The position numbers and the translations under genes were made by a program. Under the pieces are notes generated by a model, which was not told the DNA's origin, searched no databases, and saw only the letters and a list, made by a program, of their open reading frames with translations. Shown one piece after another: positions 28,801-34,198 of a stretch of 34,198 nucleotides of DNA. The first letter of the stretch is position 1, and every line of letters begins with the position of its first letter. The DNA comes from Nitrospira sp. (lineage in GTDB: Bacteria; Nitrospirota; Nitrospiria; Nitrospirales; Nitrospiraceae), in contig SWDP01000034.1 in NCBI GenBank assembly GCA_005116885.1, positions 13,127 to 47,324 on the forward strand. Direction: 5' to 3'.

Positions 28801-29211
28801 GACGCCGCTGACCTGGGCATCCCGGACAATAGACTGGAGACGGGGCAGCGTCTGTTTGATTCGAAGCGGATCGAAGGGGGGAGCCGGGACCGCCAAGACG
28901 CCTGCATAGAGGCATCCCCAGAACGCAGCTACAAAATCGAGTCCGGGAGAATAAAGGAGCATGACCCGATCCCCAGGCTGGACCCGCTGCTGAAGAAAAC
29001 CAGCGATCGCGCGAGCCTTGGCGTCTAGCTCTCCGTACGTCAGAACGGTATCGCCGGTCACCCCGTCTCGCAGAAAGACATAGGCAACCTGATCGGGCTG
29101 GCGGTCAGCCCGCCACCGCAGTACATCAAGAAGCGTATCGGCAGGCGGCATGATTATGGGCGGATGTCTGACCATACAATGCTCAACCCTAGTGGCGCCG
29201 AGAGGTGTCAC
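19885..29211 (-). CDS. Lipopeptide NRPS: FAAL-ACP-C-A-PCP-C-A(Gly)-PCP-TE
   Basis: The 3108-residue protein is a complete two-module assembly line. A fatty acyl-AMP ligase (about 20-590; LQYTSGSTSSPKG near 189) loads a lipid onto a carrier protein (GGNSLLAA, Ser near 644). C1 (HHLIADG near 854) joins it to the residue activated by A1 (YTSGSTGRPKG near 1325; PCP Ser near 1720). C2 (HHIIGDQ near 1914, Gln in place of the usual Gly) adds the residue activated by A2 (YTSGSTGQPKG near 2387). The A2 pocket reads D-I-L-Q-L-G-M-I-W, a glycine signature; A1 reads about D-G-T-V-I-A-E-V-W, unresolved, loosely Tyr-like. After the last PCP (Ser near 2773) the TE has GICTGG with Cys near 2904 as nucleophile, MMDTW and SPHV. 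There is no epimerase. The start could be GTG 29211, ATG 29175 or ATG 29151. Confidence 0.9.
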   Translation of the reverse strand: MTPLGATRVEHCMVRHPPIIMPPADTLLDVLRWRADRQPDQVAYVFLRDGVTGDTVLTYGELDAKARAIAGFLQQRVQPGDRVMLLYSPGLDFVAAFWGCLYAGVLAVPAPPFDPLRIKQTLPRLQSIVRDAQVSGVFTRSLAGIDVNRVQLSGDGDHLIPWFATDEVSLDWAKQWTAVVCQPQDVAYLQYTSGSTSSPKGVMVTHRNLVHHCEYFTKFVHYDSESRTLSWMPHFHDYGLVKGILHPLSAGIPTYLMSALAFLKRPICWLKAIERYGITHSGGPNFAYGYCVRGTTPEERQGLNLSSWQVASCGAEPISMQTVQQFTKAFESSRFRPEAFYPAYGMAEFTLLISLKPKQVAPGYCFLDGSSLEKGMVRDAGEGQKGTRSVVSCGQPVGTTQVVIVDPQTMKPCAPEAVGEIWLADPSVTKGYWNRPDETQHIFGARLAETGTGPYLRTGDLGFMRKGELYVTGRLKDLIIIRGRNYYPHDLEWVAEQAHPGLRRGCGAAFSIESETGERVVLVYEIEKKLPESDLAEVMSCIRRALADGYELEVHQVVLVKSGTIARTSSGKIKRHACRADFESGQLAVVGMSTLGMIEEEQNIGPLGEIPRTPVEKRLADIWQEVLGGSQPRRHENFFALGGNSLLAAQVVARILDVFHVELPLSVVFEYPTFSALATRVSELSTGKNTTETAIEGLGSSGGGLEIPLVPLSPVSRQGRMPLSFSQQRLWFLELVNPSSSINHIYIGVRLRGPLNPETLERSIRKIISRHEILRTRFGSERGEGFAEVSGEAVFTMVHHDLQALNQAEQEIEVRRLLRTQAGQPFDLGRGPLFRVALAALDQDQYVLALTFHHLIADGWALRVFCKELALLYEAGGEVRGAGLSKLSVQYADYANWQRSRLNQGLREVHRAYWIGQLSGVRPLVELPADRPRPRMRTFEGGVRSRSLSPGLAKALDIFCRQQGVTTFMVLYAVFVAWLHRYTQESDVVVGSVVVGRRRVEIEDVIGDFVNTVALRSELSDELTGQDLLKQVRRVVTDAFDHQDLPFEEVVEALSLRREGALSPLFNVMIVCEDDPLSAFKIRGLEATHLPWEVTAVGFDLVLMVVNKVQGLELALLYDATIFDQSTVSRMLGQLESLLGEFIKKPEARLGELSLLTSEERRHILAEWNRTNDPVPFSSGIHALIEAQVERTPEAIAVTCGDKSVSYRELNQRANRVATALQTLGVCADVPVGLCVERSVDGLVGLLGILKAGGGYVPLDPSFPDHRLRLMLDDAKVAMVVTQGHLRRHLDGYGGQICDVETLCQSTMKGGEENLAVPVSPDQLAYIMYTSGSTGRPKGVAVTHRNLVTSLRARLQYYPEPISRFLLTFSLAFDGSVTGIFWTLLRGGELVIPPEAAHRDPAELAALIARHHISHVVWVPSLYHAVLGEALNTQLESLRIVITAGESLPLELVRRHYQFVPSATLYNEYGPTEATVWCSVYHTTRQETGARVPIGKPIDCMQLYVLDAGLEPVPIGVPGELYVAGDCLARGYVNQPQLTQERFLTHPHVAGARLYRTGDRARHREDGNVEFLGRVDQQVKLRGYRIELGEVEYVLSNFPGVYQAAVLLRQDKPEQQRLVGYVTGLPELKVILDQVRSYAVARLPHYMVPSVILWVDVMPLTATGKINRSALPVPEETAGQAAAKIAPRSQVEEALSELWKSVLGVPVAGIHDNFFEHGGHSLLATQLVSRMREAFDVEISLRVLFERPTIVGLAEEVTRVRRGEWKASAFPPIVRVPRDQPLPLSYSQQRMWLMYRLAPEGTAYNIPFASRQMGPLNKAALRSTIDAICSRHEAFRTTFAMTSEGPVQIISPFRPPHWVEVNLFSRLPDEHRRQEAARLVEQEATQPFDLEKGPLVRFLLIEIGPEDHVLMLTMHHIIGDQWSFGVIGSEFAFFYNAFCRGEVPSAKPISLQYADYAVWQRRCLTDEWLSTQSDYWQKQLVGLSKLSLPTDYPRPVMQTFNGSHCMVELPASLIERLKQFSAEHNATVFMTLLACFQILLSRYSGQSDIAVGSPIANRTQSAVESIIGSFVNTLVLRTDLSGNPTFVEMLARVRDTALGAYANQDFPFDKLVETMHSTRDHSSAPLVQVLFNLPNAPIGEINVQGLSWVLFEVDTRAAQFDLSLTVETEIARKAYLTFNTDLFERQTAERMLGQYKVLLHNALANPTAKLSDLSMLTVPERTQILQDWNRTHTDYPQSECFPQLFEGQVERTPDALALSIGQATVRYGELNARANRLARYLRTLDVRPGVVVGICLERSMEMVIALLAVQKAGGTYVPLDPEYPRDRLRFMAEDAAAAIVLTSEGLSDRFDSRSCRMLCLDREQERIAQEANHNLPPTATSQDLAYILYTSGSTGQPKGVEIPHRALVNFLCSMRQKPGCSARDVMVSVTTLSFDIAGLELYVPLLVGARVEIVSRAVAMDGRQLRAVCEAVEPTIMQATPATWRMLIEAGWLGSDRLTILCGGEALPQDLVGALLDRSAALWNMYGPTETTIWSTIEKIQRADQEISIGRPIANTDIYILDQFLQPVPVGVSGELYIGGHGVARGYRGRDEFTKERFVPHPFSTEPGARLYRTGDVARYRSDGRIMHLGRVDHQVKIRGFRVELGEIEAVLSRHPATRQVVVTTREDQQGFKQLAAYLVCKEGARPSLTELRACVRAELPDYMTPSFFVFLESMPLTANNKVNLQALPPPAPVLVDGQPQVGPRDQVEVQLTLLWQQVLEVPKIGIHDNFFDLGGHSLKAAQLFFLLEQVYGRRLPLATLFQAPTIAELALVLSREQWVPPWQSLVAIQPSGTAMPIFMVPGVGGNVLVFAQLAKLLGVDQPFYGLQARGLDGKETPFTSVPEMARHYIGEIHTVRPHGPYTVLGICTGGLIAYEMAQQLREQGETATLVMMDTWHPSSYRPHRYQWSMKFWLALFIAWRTIGNIHVLLRMSVKDWLPFIQRKSERLLSFLRSKTGEDDLYVEFQVERVTQSTRQAVARYAMRKYSGRILNIVASKRNIAETVTDTRHAWEELGGKGSQTVQVAARDSGLLLTSPHVGEVSRHLQAFLRGESQNESAGDRLPRDMSA

Positions 29212-29257
29212 AGGCGATGCGTCGTTGACCTATTATGAACACACAGGAGACTTCACG

Positions 29258-29395
29258 CTCGCCATAGGTCAGCTGGCTCTCAAGTTCGAGGGTGTCGCGA
29301 ACAAAGGCATAGGCACGCGCCTGCGGCTTTTGACGGCAAGAAAACTCGAAGAGATCCGTAAGGCTGTGAATAGACGCGGGCAATGGATTTAACAT
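29258..29395 (-). pseudogene. Remnant of a FAAL/AMP-ligase N-terminus
   Basis: From an ATG at 29395 the first 46 codons parallel the start of the intact FAAL domain just downstream: SLTDLFEFSCRQKPQARAYAF aligns with TLLDVLRWRADRQPDQVAYVF, and QLTYGE with VLTYGE. Similarity stops after LTYGE, and the frame ends at 29189 in unrelated sequence. It is best read as the 5' stub of a second FAAL or adenylation gene, left by deletion or recombination. The divergence between the two segments shows it is not a recent tandem duplication. Confidence 0.65.
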
Positions 29396-30498
29396 GAACG
29401 TTTTGGTTTGTCCGTTAGGGGCTGAGGGCGAAAGCCAATAGACAGTTTCTCCACGACAGACAGAGAATACCCCCCTAAAGAGTTAAGGGTATTATCTCAA
29501 ATAAAAATGGACAAGACTAGGCCTTGTTCAGCATGGTGAAAACTGATTCTCGCCTCATGACCCACGGCTATGGCCAGAGTAGTACACCTTCTGAAAACTC
29601 GGAAGACAATCATGCTTTTTCACGACGACAGCCCTCCGCATTCAACCTCCCGCCAGAAACCTCGGAGTATTGCAATACTCAAGGTTGAAGACAGTTCAGA
29701 AATAGCGGCGACCCCTTCCCGCAACCGGCTTCTGATGATGTTCAAACTATGAACAATTCTGCTAAATCCTCGATCCCTATAGGCGAGGTGTGTATACGAG
29801 ACGGAATGCGTTCGGCTTGATTATCGCCCGAGAGATACGCCTCGCCGCCCCTAATCTCTGAGCAAGGCAGATGCCAACTGTTACGGCTAGGAAACTCACC
29901 AGGGTCATGGCCGAGAAGGTGCATACTCTCAATGACTTATGAAGTGGCTTCTTGCAACTACGAAGTAGGGAATAGTGGAAAACAGTGGAGGCCTGTAGGT
30001 GAGGGCCTCTGTGGTCTTCACGATGCTCGTCACACCGCTCAGGTCTTTGTGGCGGAACAACAGGAGGCGCTGATTCCCAAGCATGCAATGATAATAGCTC
30101 CGAAACACGACGCCAAGTGGCTGTGAACCAGATCGTATTGCGCCTACATGCGTCCACCGACCCGGATAACATGCCTCACTCCCATCAAATATTCATAGAT
30201 GGATTTGATACACACACTTCCCTTTGTTCGGATGGCATCAATATCAACATCGTCGGACGCTCCGAGACTGCAAACAAGGGAGACAAGACTGCGCGACTAT
30301 AAAAACCATCCTCGACATCACCCTCCGAAAACCCATAGCTAATCATGTGCGCTTCCACGCAGTCTCGCCTACTCTGAGCAGCACCGAAGAAAACCAATTG
30401 AAAAATTACACTCCCCAGGGTAAGCTGCCTCACAGTTGATCGTCGTTACGATAGATCGACCCCTTACGTTCTCCTGCCATCGGTCAGGTCTACCAAGT
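29396..30498. other. Gene-poor stretch upstream of the NRPS operon
   Basis: No frame here looks like a protein gene: the longest, about 130 codons on the minus strand, has no recognisable family, no ribosome-binding site, and an odd composition. The stretch appears more AT-rich than its surroundings. It should hold the promoter of the NRPS operon and that of tRNA-Ser; I find no convincing -35/-10 pair. The only structured element I see is the palindrome at 29665-29680. Confidence 0.5.
29641..29689. promoter_or_regulatory. Nested palindrome, operator candidate
   Basis: gagtattgcaatactc at 29665-29680 is a perfect 16-bp palindrome. It is framed by an 8-bp inverted repeat, ttcaacct at 29641-29648 and aggttgaa at 29682-29689. 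A dimeric repressor or activator site about 450 bp upstream of the NRPS start is possible; the cognate regulator is unknown. Confidence 0.35.
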
Positions 30499-30588
30499 GG
30501 AGAGGTGCGAGAGTGGCCGAATCGGGCAGTCTCGAAAACTGCTGTCCTGGCAACGGGACCGTGGGTTCGATCCCCACCCTCTCCGCCA
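30499..30588 (+). tRNA. tRNA-Ser (anticodon CGA)
   Basis: Acceptor arms ggagagg (30499-30505) and cctctcc (30578-30584) pair, followed by discriminator G and an encoded CCA (30586-30588). The anticodon stem gcagt/actgc encloses the loop ctcgaaa with anticodon CGA at 30533-30535. A long variable arm (tcctggcaacggga) marks a class II tRNA, and the T-arm gtgggttcgatccccac is complete. It reads UCG codons. Confidence 0.95.
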
Positions 30589-30619
30589 AACCTAGACTGA
30601 GGTGACATGCATGAGAACC

Positions 30620-32146
30620 TCATGTCTCTTTTATCTGCGTTTTTTTCTTTAGCGCTCTTCTGAGTTCGACCATCGCCAACGTATCTCGCGCGCAGTACTG
30701 CAGCAGCGCCTCTTCAATCGTCGCCCGCTCGACCCAATCCGTCTCGATGAAGACCATGCGGTAATACTGACTCGCGGCATGCCCTCCCTCTTTGATCGCC
30801 AGATCGTCATAGGCAAGTGCGGGAACCATGGCCGGCAGCACCGACTTGATGGAATAGGATCCACCAAATGCTGGATGGTAGTAATAATCTCGCACAATTG
30901 GAAAGAGATCCCACAGACGAGTCACGATGCGCGAGAGTGCGGGCTTGAGCGACGGAAGGGCAGCGGCCAGTTGCTCCAAAATCGACCGCTCATACGGCGA
31001 ATAGACGCAGATACTCCCCCGGTCTCCCAGAGATTCCATCAAGGCTTCGGCAAGCACCTTTCGAGGATCGCTCACATCCTTGTGCAGAAACTCCTCATGG
31101 CGTAGCTCACCGCTTGCCTGCTCAATATGATTCGACCACTGAACCGGAAGGGCTTGATAGGGTCTCGTCTCCGAGAATCGGGGCACCGCTAACATGACTG
31201 TCTCGAAATCAAGGTGATGCACCGGATACTGCACAGCCTTCAACACAGAGCCAAGTTTCTCGGACACCCACTCGACATTCTCTTTCACACGACGCTGAAC
31301 CGGTGACAGCTTTGTGCCGATTGGAATCTCGTCAATCGTCGTCACTCCCTGCTGAATCAATTGACTCACCACGTGTTTCGAACCCGGCAAGTAATGAATC
31401 CATCGCTCCGGTTTGTCTTTGGTGCAATGTTCCCAGAACGGGCAATCGTAGGGTGTGTGACAATGCCGGTCCGGCTCAATCGCTGGAGGCTGTGTCTGGA
31501 GCAACATCTGACTCATCGCGGCCAACCGCTCGGGCACCGCAACCCGTCGTTGAGCCACCGCTTCGGACAGGTCCTGAATCGAAAATAATTCGTTTAGATC
31601 GATCGCTCCATCTCGATACAGATACCCCGTATTGATATGCATGAGACCGACCGAGAGAAGCGTCAACCCTGCTCCCAGTATGACTTCGCTTTGCACGGCA
31701 AGATCTTCGAGATGCACGTCCTTGACCTTCGTAGAGGACTTGACCTCAATCAGGCGCCAGCCGCAGGACTGCCCCTCCGCAGTCGGGACACGCTCCAATA
31801 CATCCGCGCGAATCAACACTCCAGCATGCAAAAACGCCGCTTCGAAGATAGCCTGCACGGTGAGGTCCTGAACCAGCGCCGCCGTCTGCGCGAGAGCAGT
31901 CTCTGTCTGGCGATATCCTGCTGTCACCAACACACCGCCTGGGAAACGGCTCCTGGCCAACTCCCCGACTTCTGTCCCCATATCGAACATCGCCTGAGTG
32001 GCCGCATCCGGCTTGGTCGCAAGAGAAGGATGATGGACTTCGAGGAACAGACGTTTGTGACATTGCAGGCCGGACAGGAATTTCGACTTTGACAGGCGAG
32101 GGGCCTTCGGAAGAGGAACTTGTGAGAGGTCGCCGAGATCAGTCAT
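30620..32146 (-). CDS. RecB-like / DUF2779 nuclease-family protein with Fe-S cysteines
   Basis: The 508-residue product has an N-terminal RecB/Cas4-like part: Cys29 in SGLQCHKRLFLE, LIEVKSST (the catalytic Glu-x-Lys of PD-(D/E)XK nucleases) near 130, and C229, C235 and C241, which with C29 make a four-Cys set of the Cas4/AddB iron-sulfur kind. The C-terminal part is DUF2779, with HHLDFETVM and YCARDTLAMVEL suggesting a DEDD-type exonuclease fold. It may process DNA ends, but no CRISPR or recombination partner is nearby. The role is inferred. Confidence 0.75.
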   Translation of the reverse strand: MTDLGDLSQVPLPKAPRLSKSKFLSGLQCHKRLFLEVHHPSLATKPDAATQAMFDMGTEVGELARSRFPGGVLVTAGYRQTETALAQTAALVQDLTVQAIFEAAFLHAGVLIRADVLERVPTAEGQSCGWRLIEVKSSTKVKDVHLEDLAVQSEVILGAGLTLLSVGLMHINTGYLYRDGAIDLNELFSIQDLSEAVAQRRVAVPERLAAMSQMLLQTQPPAIEPDRHCHTPYDCPFWEHCTKDKPERWIHYLPGSKHVVSQLIQQGVTTIDEIPIGTKLSPVQRRVKENVEWVSEKLGSVLKAVQYPVHHLDFETVMLAVPRFSETRPYQALPVQWSNHIEQASGELRHEEFLHKDVSDPRKVLAEALMESLGDRGSICVYSPYERSILEQLAAALPSLKPALSRIVTRLWDLFPIVRDYYYHPAFGGSYSIKSVLPAMVPALAYDDLAIKEGGHAASQYYRMVFIETDWVERATIEEALLQYCARDTLAMVELRRALKKKTQIKET

Positions 32147-32206
32147 CGTGAGACGACCCTAATCGGACAGACACACCTTTGTCTAGCAGAATAGCCGCGA
32201 GACAGG

Positions 32207-32314
32207 CGAAACTGGTTGATCTGGTTTGTTTGGTTGATTTGGTTTATCTGGTTAGTTTCGTTCAACTAAAAAACCAGACAAACCAAACAAACGAAATAAA
32301 CCAAATAACGGTCT
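32207..32314 (+). repeat. TGGTTT-type hairpin repeat, copy 2
   Basis: A gatctggtttgtttggttga-like run (from 32207) is followed by its imperfect inverted complement, ending in ccaaataacggtcttc. This matches the right end of copy 1 (ccaaacaacggtcttc). It lies 27 bp before the MATE start codon. The stem is longer but less perfect than in copy 1. Confidence 0.7.
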
Positions 32315-32340
32315 TCTTCATCCTGTTAGGATGGCCCGCC

Positions 32341-32934
32341 ATGGCGTCCAGCATTGCACAGATCAGAAAATCCGTCCTCACCCTTGCCTTACCGGTCACG
32401 GTCACCACCCTGCTTCAACGCATGGAAGGCATCGCCGCTGTCTTCCTCGTCGGCGGTCTCGGCGCCACATCCATCGCGGCCGTGGGGCTTGGCCAATTGC
32501 TGGCCTTCATCGCGACGACGCTCGTCTCTGGATTATCGGTCGGCGCCAACGTCCTCATTGCCCAATTGTGGGGTGCTCGCCGCACCAAAGATGTCGGAGA
32601 AGCCGCCACACATCTCCTCGGATTAACCGCCATCGTATCCTGCTTACTCATGATACTTGGATTGTCCTTGAATCAATTCACCATGGAACTCTTGGGCGCA
32701 GAATACGACGTCATCGCACTAGCTCTTCCCTATTCGAACTTCATCTTCCTCGTCATTCCCTGCACGATCTTCTTGCAAGTCCTCTCCTCGATTATACAAG
32801 GCACGGGAGACACCAAAACTCCCATGTACGCCTTGATCGCAGTGAATCTGCTGTATCTCACGATCGCCTACCCACTGATGTTGAACGCGCGCCAGGATGC
32901 GATCTTCGGTATCGACTCCATTCTGCAGGGTTAA
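32341..32934 (+). pseudogene. MATE-family efflux transporter, truncated after about 180 residues
   Basis: The ATG at 32341 begins a typical MATE N-terminus (SVLTLALPVTVTTLLQRMEG) and five or so transmembrane helices, with GTGDTKTPMYALIAVNLL near the middle of a normal MATE protein. After about residue 180 (IAYPLM) the frame enters sequence that is the antisense of the convergent ketopantoate reductase gene, and stops at 197 residues against a usual length of about 450. Half the transporter is missing, so it is almost certainly non-functional. A longer frame from 32179 is rejected because it reads through repeat copy 2. Confidence 0.8.
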
Positions 32935-33228
32935 GATGACCGTCCGATCGGTCAGGACCGGCTCGATTTGGGTCAGCACCTCATCCAGATCGTAGGCTTT
33001 GACGGAGAGGATAATCAGGTCGGGTTTCGCGAGATCTCGCGGATCGGACGCGGCCGGTGGATGAACGGTGAAGGAGCCATTGGCACTGCGGATCGTGAGA
33101 CCATTCTGTTTTACCGCTGCGAGCGTCTTTGGCCTCAGCAGGAACGACACGGAGAGATTCGCTTTCGCGAAATGCGCGCCGAAGAACCCACCGACTGATC
33201 CCGCTCCCACCATGAGAATCTGTTTCAT
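32719..33228 (-). pseudogene. panE: Ketopantoate reductase-like protein, C-terminally truncated
   Basis: The ATG at 33228, with GAGGAG just upstream, begins MKQILMVGAGSVGGFFGAHF, the NAD(P)-binding loop of the PanE/ApbA family. VILTLQNGVDTEDRILARV is the family's ILTLQNG motif near residue 100. After about 120 residues the frame enters antisense MATE sequence and ends at 32719. The C-terminal catalytic domain (family length about 300) is absent. PanE reduces ketopantoate to pantoate for CoA synthesis; this copy should not be active, so the organism must have another or not need it. Confidence 0.8.
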
Positions 33229-33326
33229 TATGCTCCTCACAAGAATGAAGGACGCGTACTATACCACGCAGATTCGTCGGCTCGAAATGCGCTAGAATCG
33301 GCACGCCGACTCAGGTAAATAGGTAG

Positions 33327-33410
33327 ATAGGCTGAAGGCTTTTAGGTGTCCGGATTCTCGGTCAACGAGAGTTTCTCTCTTCCTGAATCTACCTTCAGCC
33401 TTCAGCCTAT
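33327..33410. repeat. Inverted repeat upstream of the sirtuin gene
   Basis: ataggctgaaggct at 33327-33340 and its exact complement agccttcagcctat at 33397-33410 (14 bp) flank a 56-bp loop. The right arm ends 18 bp before the sirtuin ATG. Aggtgt/acacct motifs nearby extend the similarity. It could be a hairpin in the 5' leader or another dispersed element. Confidence 0.5.
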
Positions 33411-33427
33411 ACACCTAAGGAACTGCC

Positions 33428-34156
33428 ATGGCTACTGACGATCAGATTCTCCGAGCCCGCACACACCTTGCGTCCGCTCGGAACGTCACGATCCTCACGG
33501 GAGCCGGCATTTCTGCGGATAGCGGCGTGCCGACCTTTCGCGGGACAGACGGCTTGTGGCGCAACTTTCGCGCAGAGGATCTGGCGACACCAGAGGCCTT
33601 TGAACGGGATCCCCGGCTGGTGTGGGAATGGTACGACTGGCGGCGTGAATTGATTGCCACGAGACAGCCGAATCCCGCCCACATCGCCCTTGTTGAGCTT
33701 GAACGTCGCAGGCCCGATACATTCTGGCTGATCACGCAAAATGTCGATGGACTCCATAGAACCGCCGGTTCGCAACGGCTCTCTGAAATTCACGGCAATA
33801 TTTGGAAGGTTCGCTGTACGGGCTGTGGCGTGATCTCGGACAACCGGGAGATCCCCCTTCCTATCCTACCAACCTGCCGGCTGTGCCAGGCACTGCTCCG
33901 GCCTCATATTGTCTGGTTTGGGGAATCGCTCCGGGAGGAAGACCTGCGGCGCTGTGATCAGGCCATTCAAGGCTGCGATCTCTTTCTTGTGATCGGCACA
34001 TCGGGAGTCGTGTATCCAGCAGCGGGATTTGCGGCAGTGGCGAAGGAGGCCGGGGCATTGGTCATCGAGATCAATCTCGAAAGCACCCCACAATCTGACC
34101 TGGTTGACCTCTCGCTGCAGGGCCGCGCGAAAGATATAGTTCCACTACTCTTCTAG
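33428..34156 (+). CDS. cobB: NAD-dependent protein deacylase (class III sirtuin, CobB-like)
   Basis: The 242-residue product has every sirtuin hallmark: GAGISADSGVPTFRG at 25-39, TQNVDGLH at 103-110, catalytic H122 in EIHG, a Cys4 zinc site (C130, C133, C150, C153), HIVWFGE and GTSG. Tyr69 and Arg72 in the WYDWRR segment match the Y-x-x-R pair of SIRT5/CobB that accepts succinyl and malonyl lysine. It would remove acyl groups from lysines in the cytoplasm and release nicotinamide and O-acyl-ADP-ribose. Confidence 0.92.
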   Translation: MATDDQILRARTHLASARNVTILTGAGISADSGVPTFRGTDGLWRNFRAEDLATPEAFERDPRLVWEWYDWRRELIATRQPNPAHIALVELERRRPDTFWLITQNVDGLHRTAGSQRLSEIHGNIWKVRCTGCGVISDNREIPLPILPTCRLCQALLRPHIVWFGESLREEDLRRCDQAIQGCDLFLVIGTSGVVYPAAGFAAVAKEAGALVIEINLESTPQSDLVDLSLQGRAKDIVPLLF

Positions 34157-34198
34157 TACCCTCTCCCCGCAGGCCGAAGAAAAGCCATGCGTAAGAAA

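Noticed and set aside
29777-30172. A 131-codon minus-strand frame in the gene-poor stretch
   Set aside because: It has no family resemblance, no ribosome-binding site and an implausible composition.
30499-30588. tRNA-Ser as the attachment site of a genomic island carrying the NRPS
   Set aside because: No integrase gene and no duplicated tRNA 3' end are visible in the window.
30369-30623. An 84-codon minus-strand frame containing GGEGGDRTHGPVAR
   Set aside because: It is the antisense reading of tRNA-Ser, a well-known false gene.
32179-32340. Longer MATE start with an Asn/Gln/Thr-rich N-terminus
   Set aside because: The segment is translated TGGTTT hairpin repeat; the MATE family start is at 32341.

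Overview
The window looks like chromosomal DNA of a moderately GC-rich Gram-negative bacterium. Outer-membrane functions (a PagL-like lipid A deacylase, a lipoprotein), the style of the dispersed palindromic repeats and the mix of genes remind me most of Nitrospira (Nitrospirota). That assignment is recall-based inference and was not tested.

Layout: (1) 1-7204: a 3'-truncated SagB/ThcOx-type nitroreductase on the minus strand, then a DUF429 protein, a small conserved-looking protein, a 51-residue zinc-ribbon protein on the minus strand, TPR proteins, a PagL-like enzyme and a lipoprotein. (2) 7368-14840: a GT-B glycosyltransferase-like gene followed, behind a good sigma70-type promoter (8507-8535), by a tightly packed lasso-peptide operon: PqqD-like B1, transglutaminase-like B2, asparagine-synthetase-like cyclase C, a 58-residue precursor A, a PRMT-like methyltransferase with a PqqD-like tail, an HPr-kinase-like kinase, and a nucleotidyltransferase-family protein. 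The predicted core is an 8-residue Gly-Asp macrolactam followed by an unusual Gly/Met-repeat tail. (3) 14975-17223: an ECF sigma factor, a RskA-like anti-sigma factor and tadA. (4) 29211-17375, minus strand: an operon of a 3108-residue lipopeptide NRPS (FAAL-ACP-C-A-PCP-C-A(Gly)-PCP-TE with a Cys-nucleophile thioesterase), a SyrD-type exporter and an Sfp-type phosphopantetheinyl transferase. (5) 29.2-30.5 kb: a broken FAAL start, a gene-poor stretch and tRNA-Ser(CGA). (6) 30620-34156: a RecB-like/DUF2779 nuclease, a MATE transporter and a ketopantoate reductase that are both truncated where they meet tail to tail, and a class III sirtuin.

How the parts work together: in the lasso operon, B1 should bind the leader motif in A, B2 should cut after Gln34, and C should close the Gly1-Asp8 ring. 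The methyltransferase, kinase and nucleotidyltransferase overlap by a few bases each and look like a coupled tailoring unit. In the NRPS operon the PPTase would prime the carrier proteins, the FAAL would load a fatty acid, two amino acids (the second predicted Gly) would be added, the TE would release the lipodipeptide and the ABC protein would export it.

Two families of palindromic repeats sit at gene edges: an element of about 66-129 bp with caggatgctgaaaaagtcc-type ends, and a TGGTTT-type hairpin that lies directly upstream of tadA and of the MATE gene.
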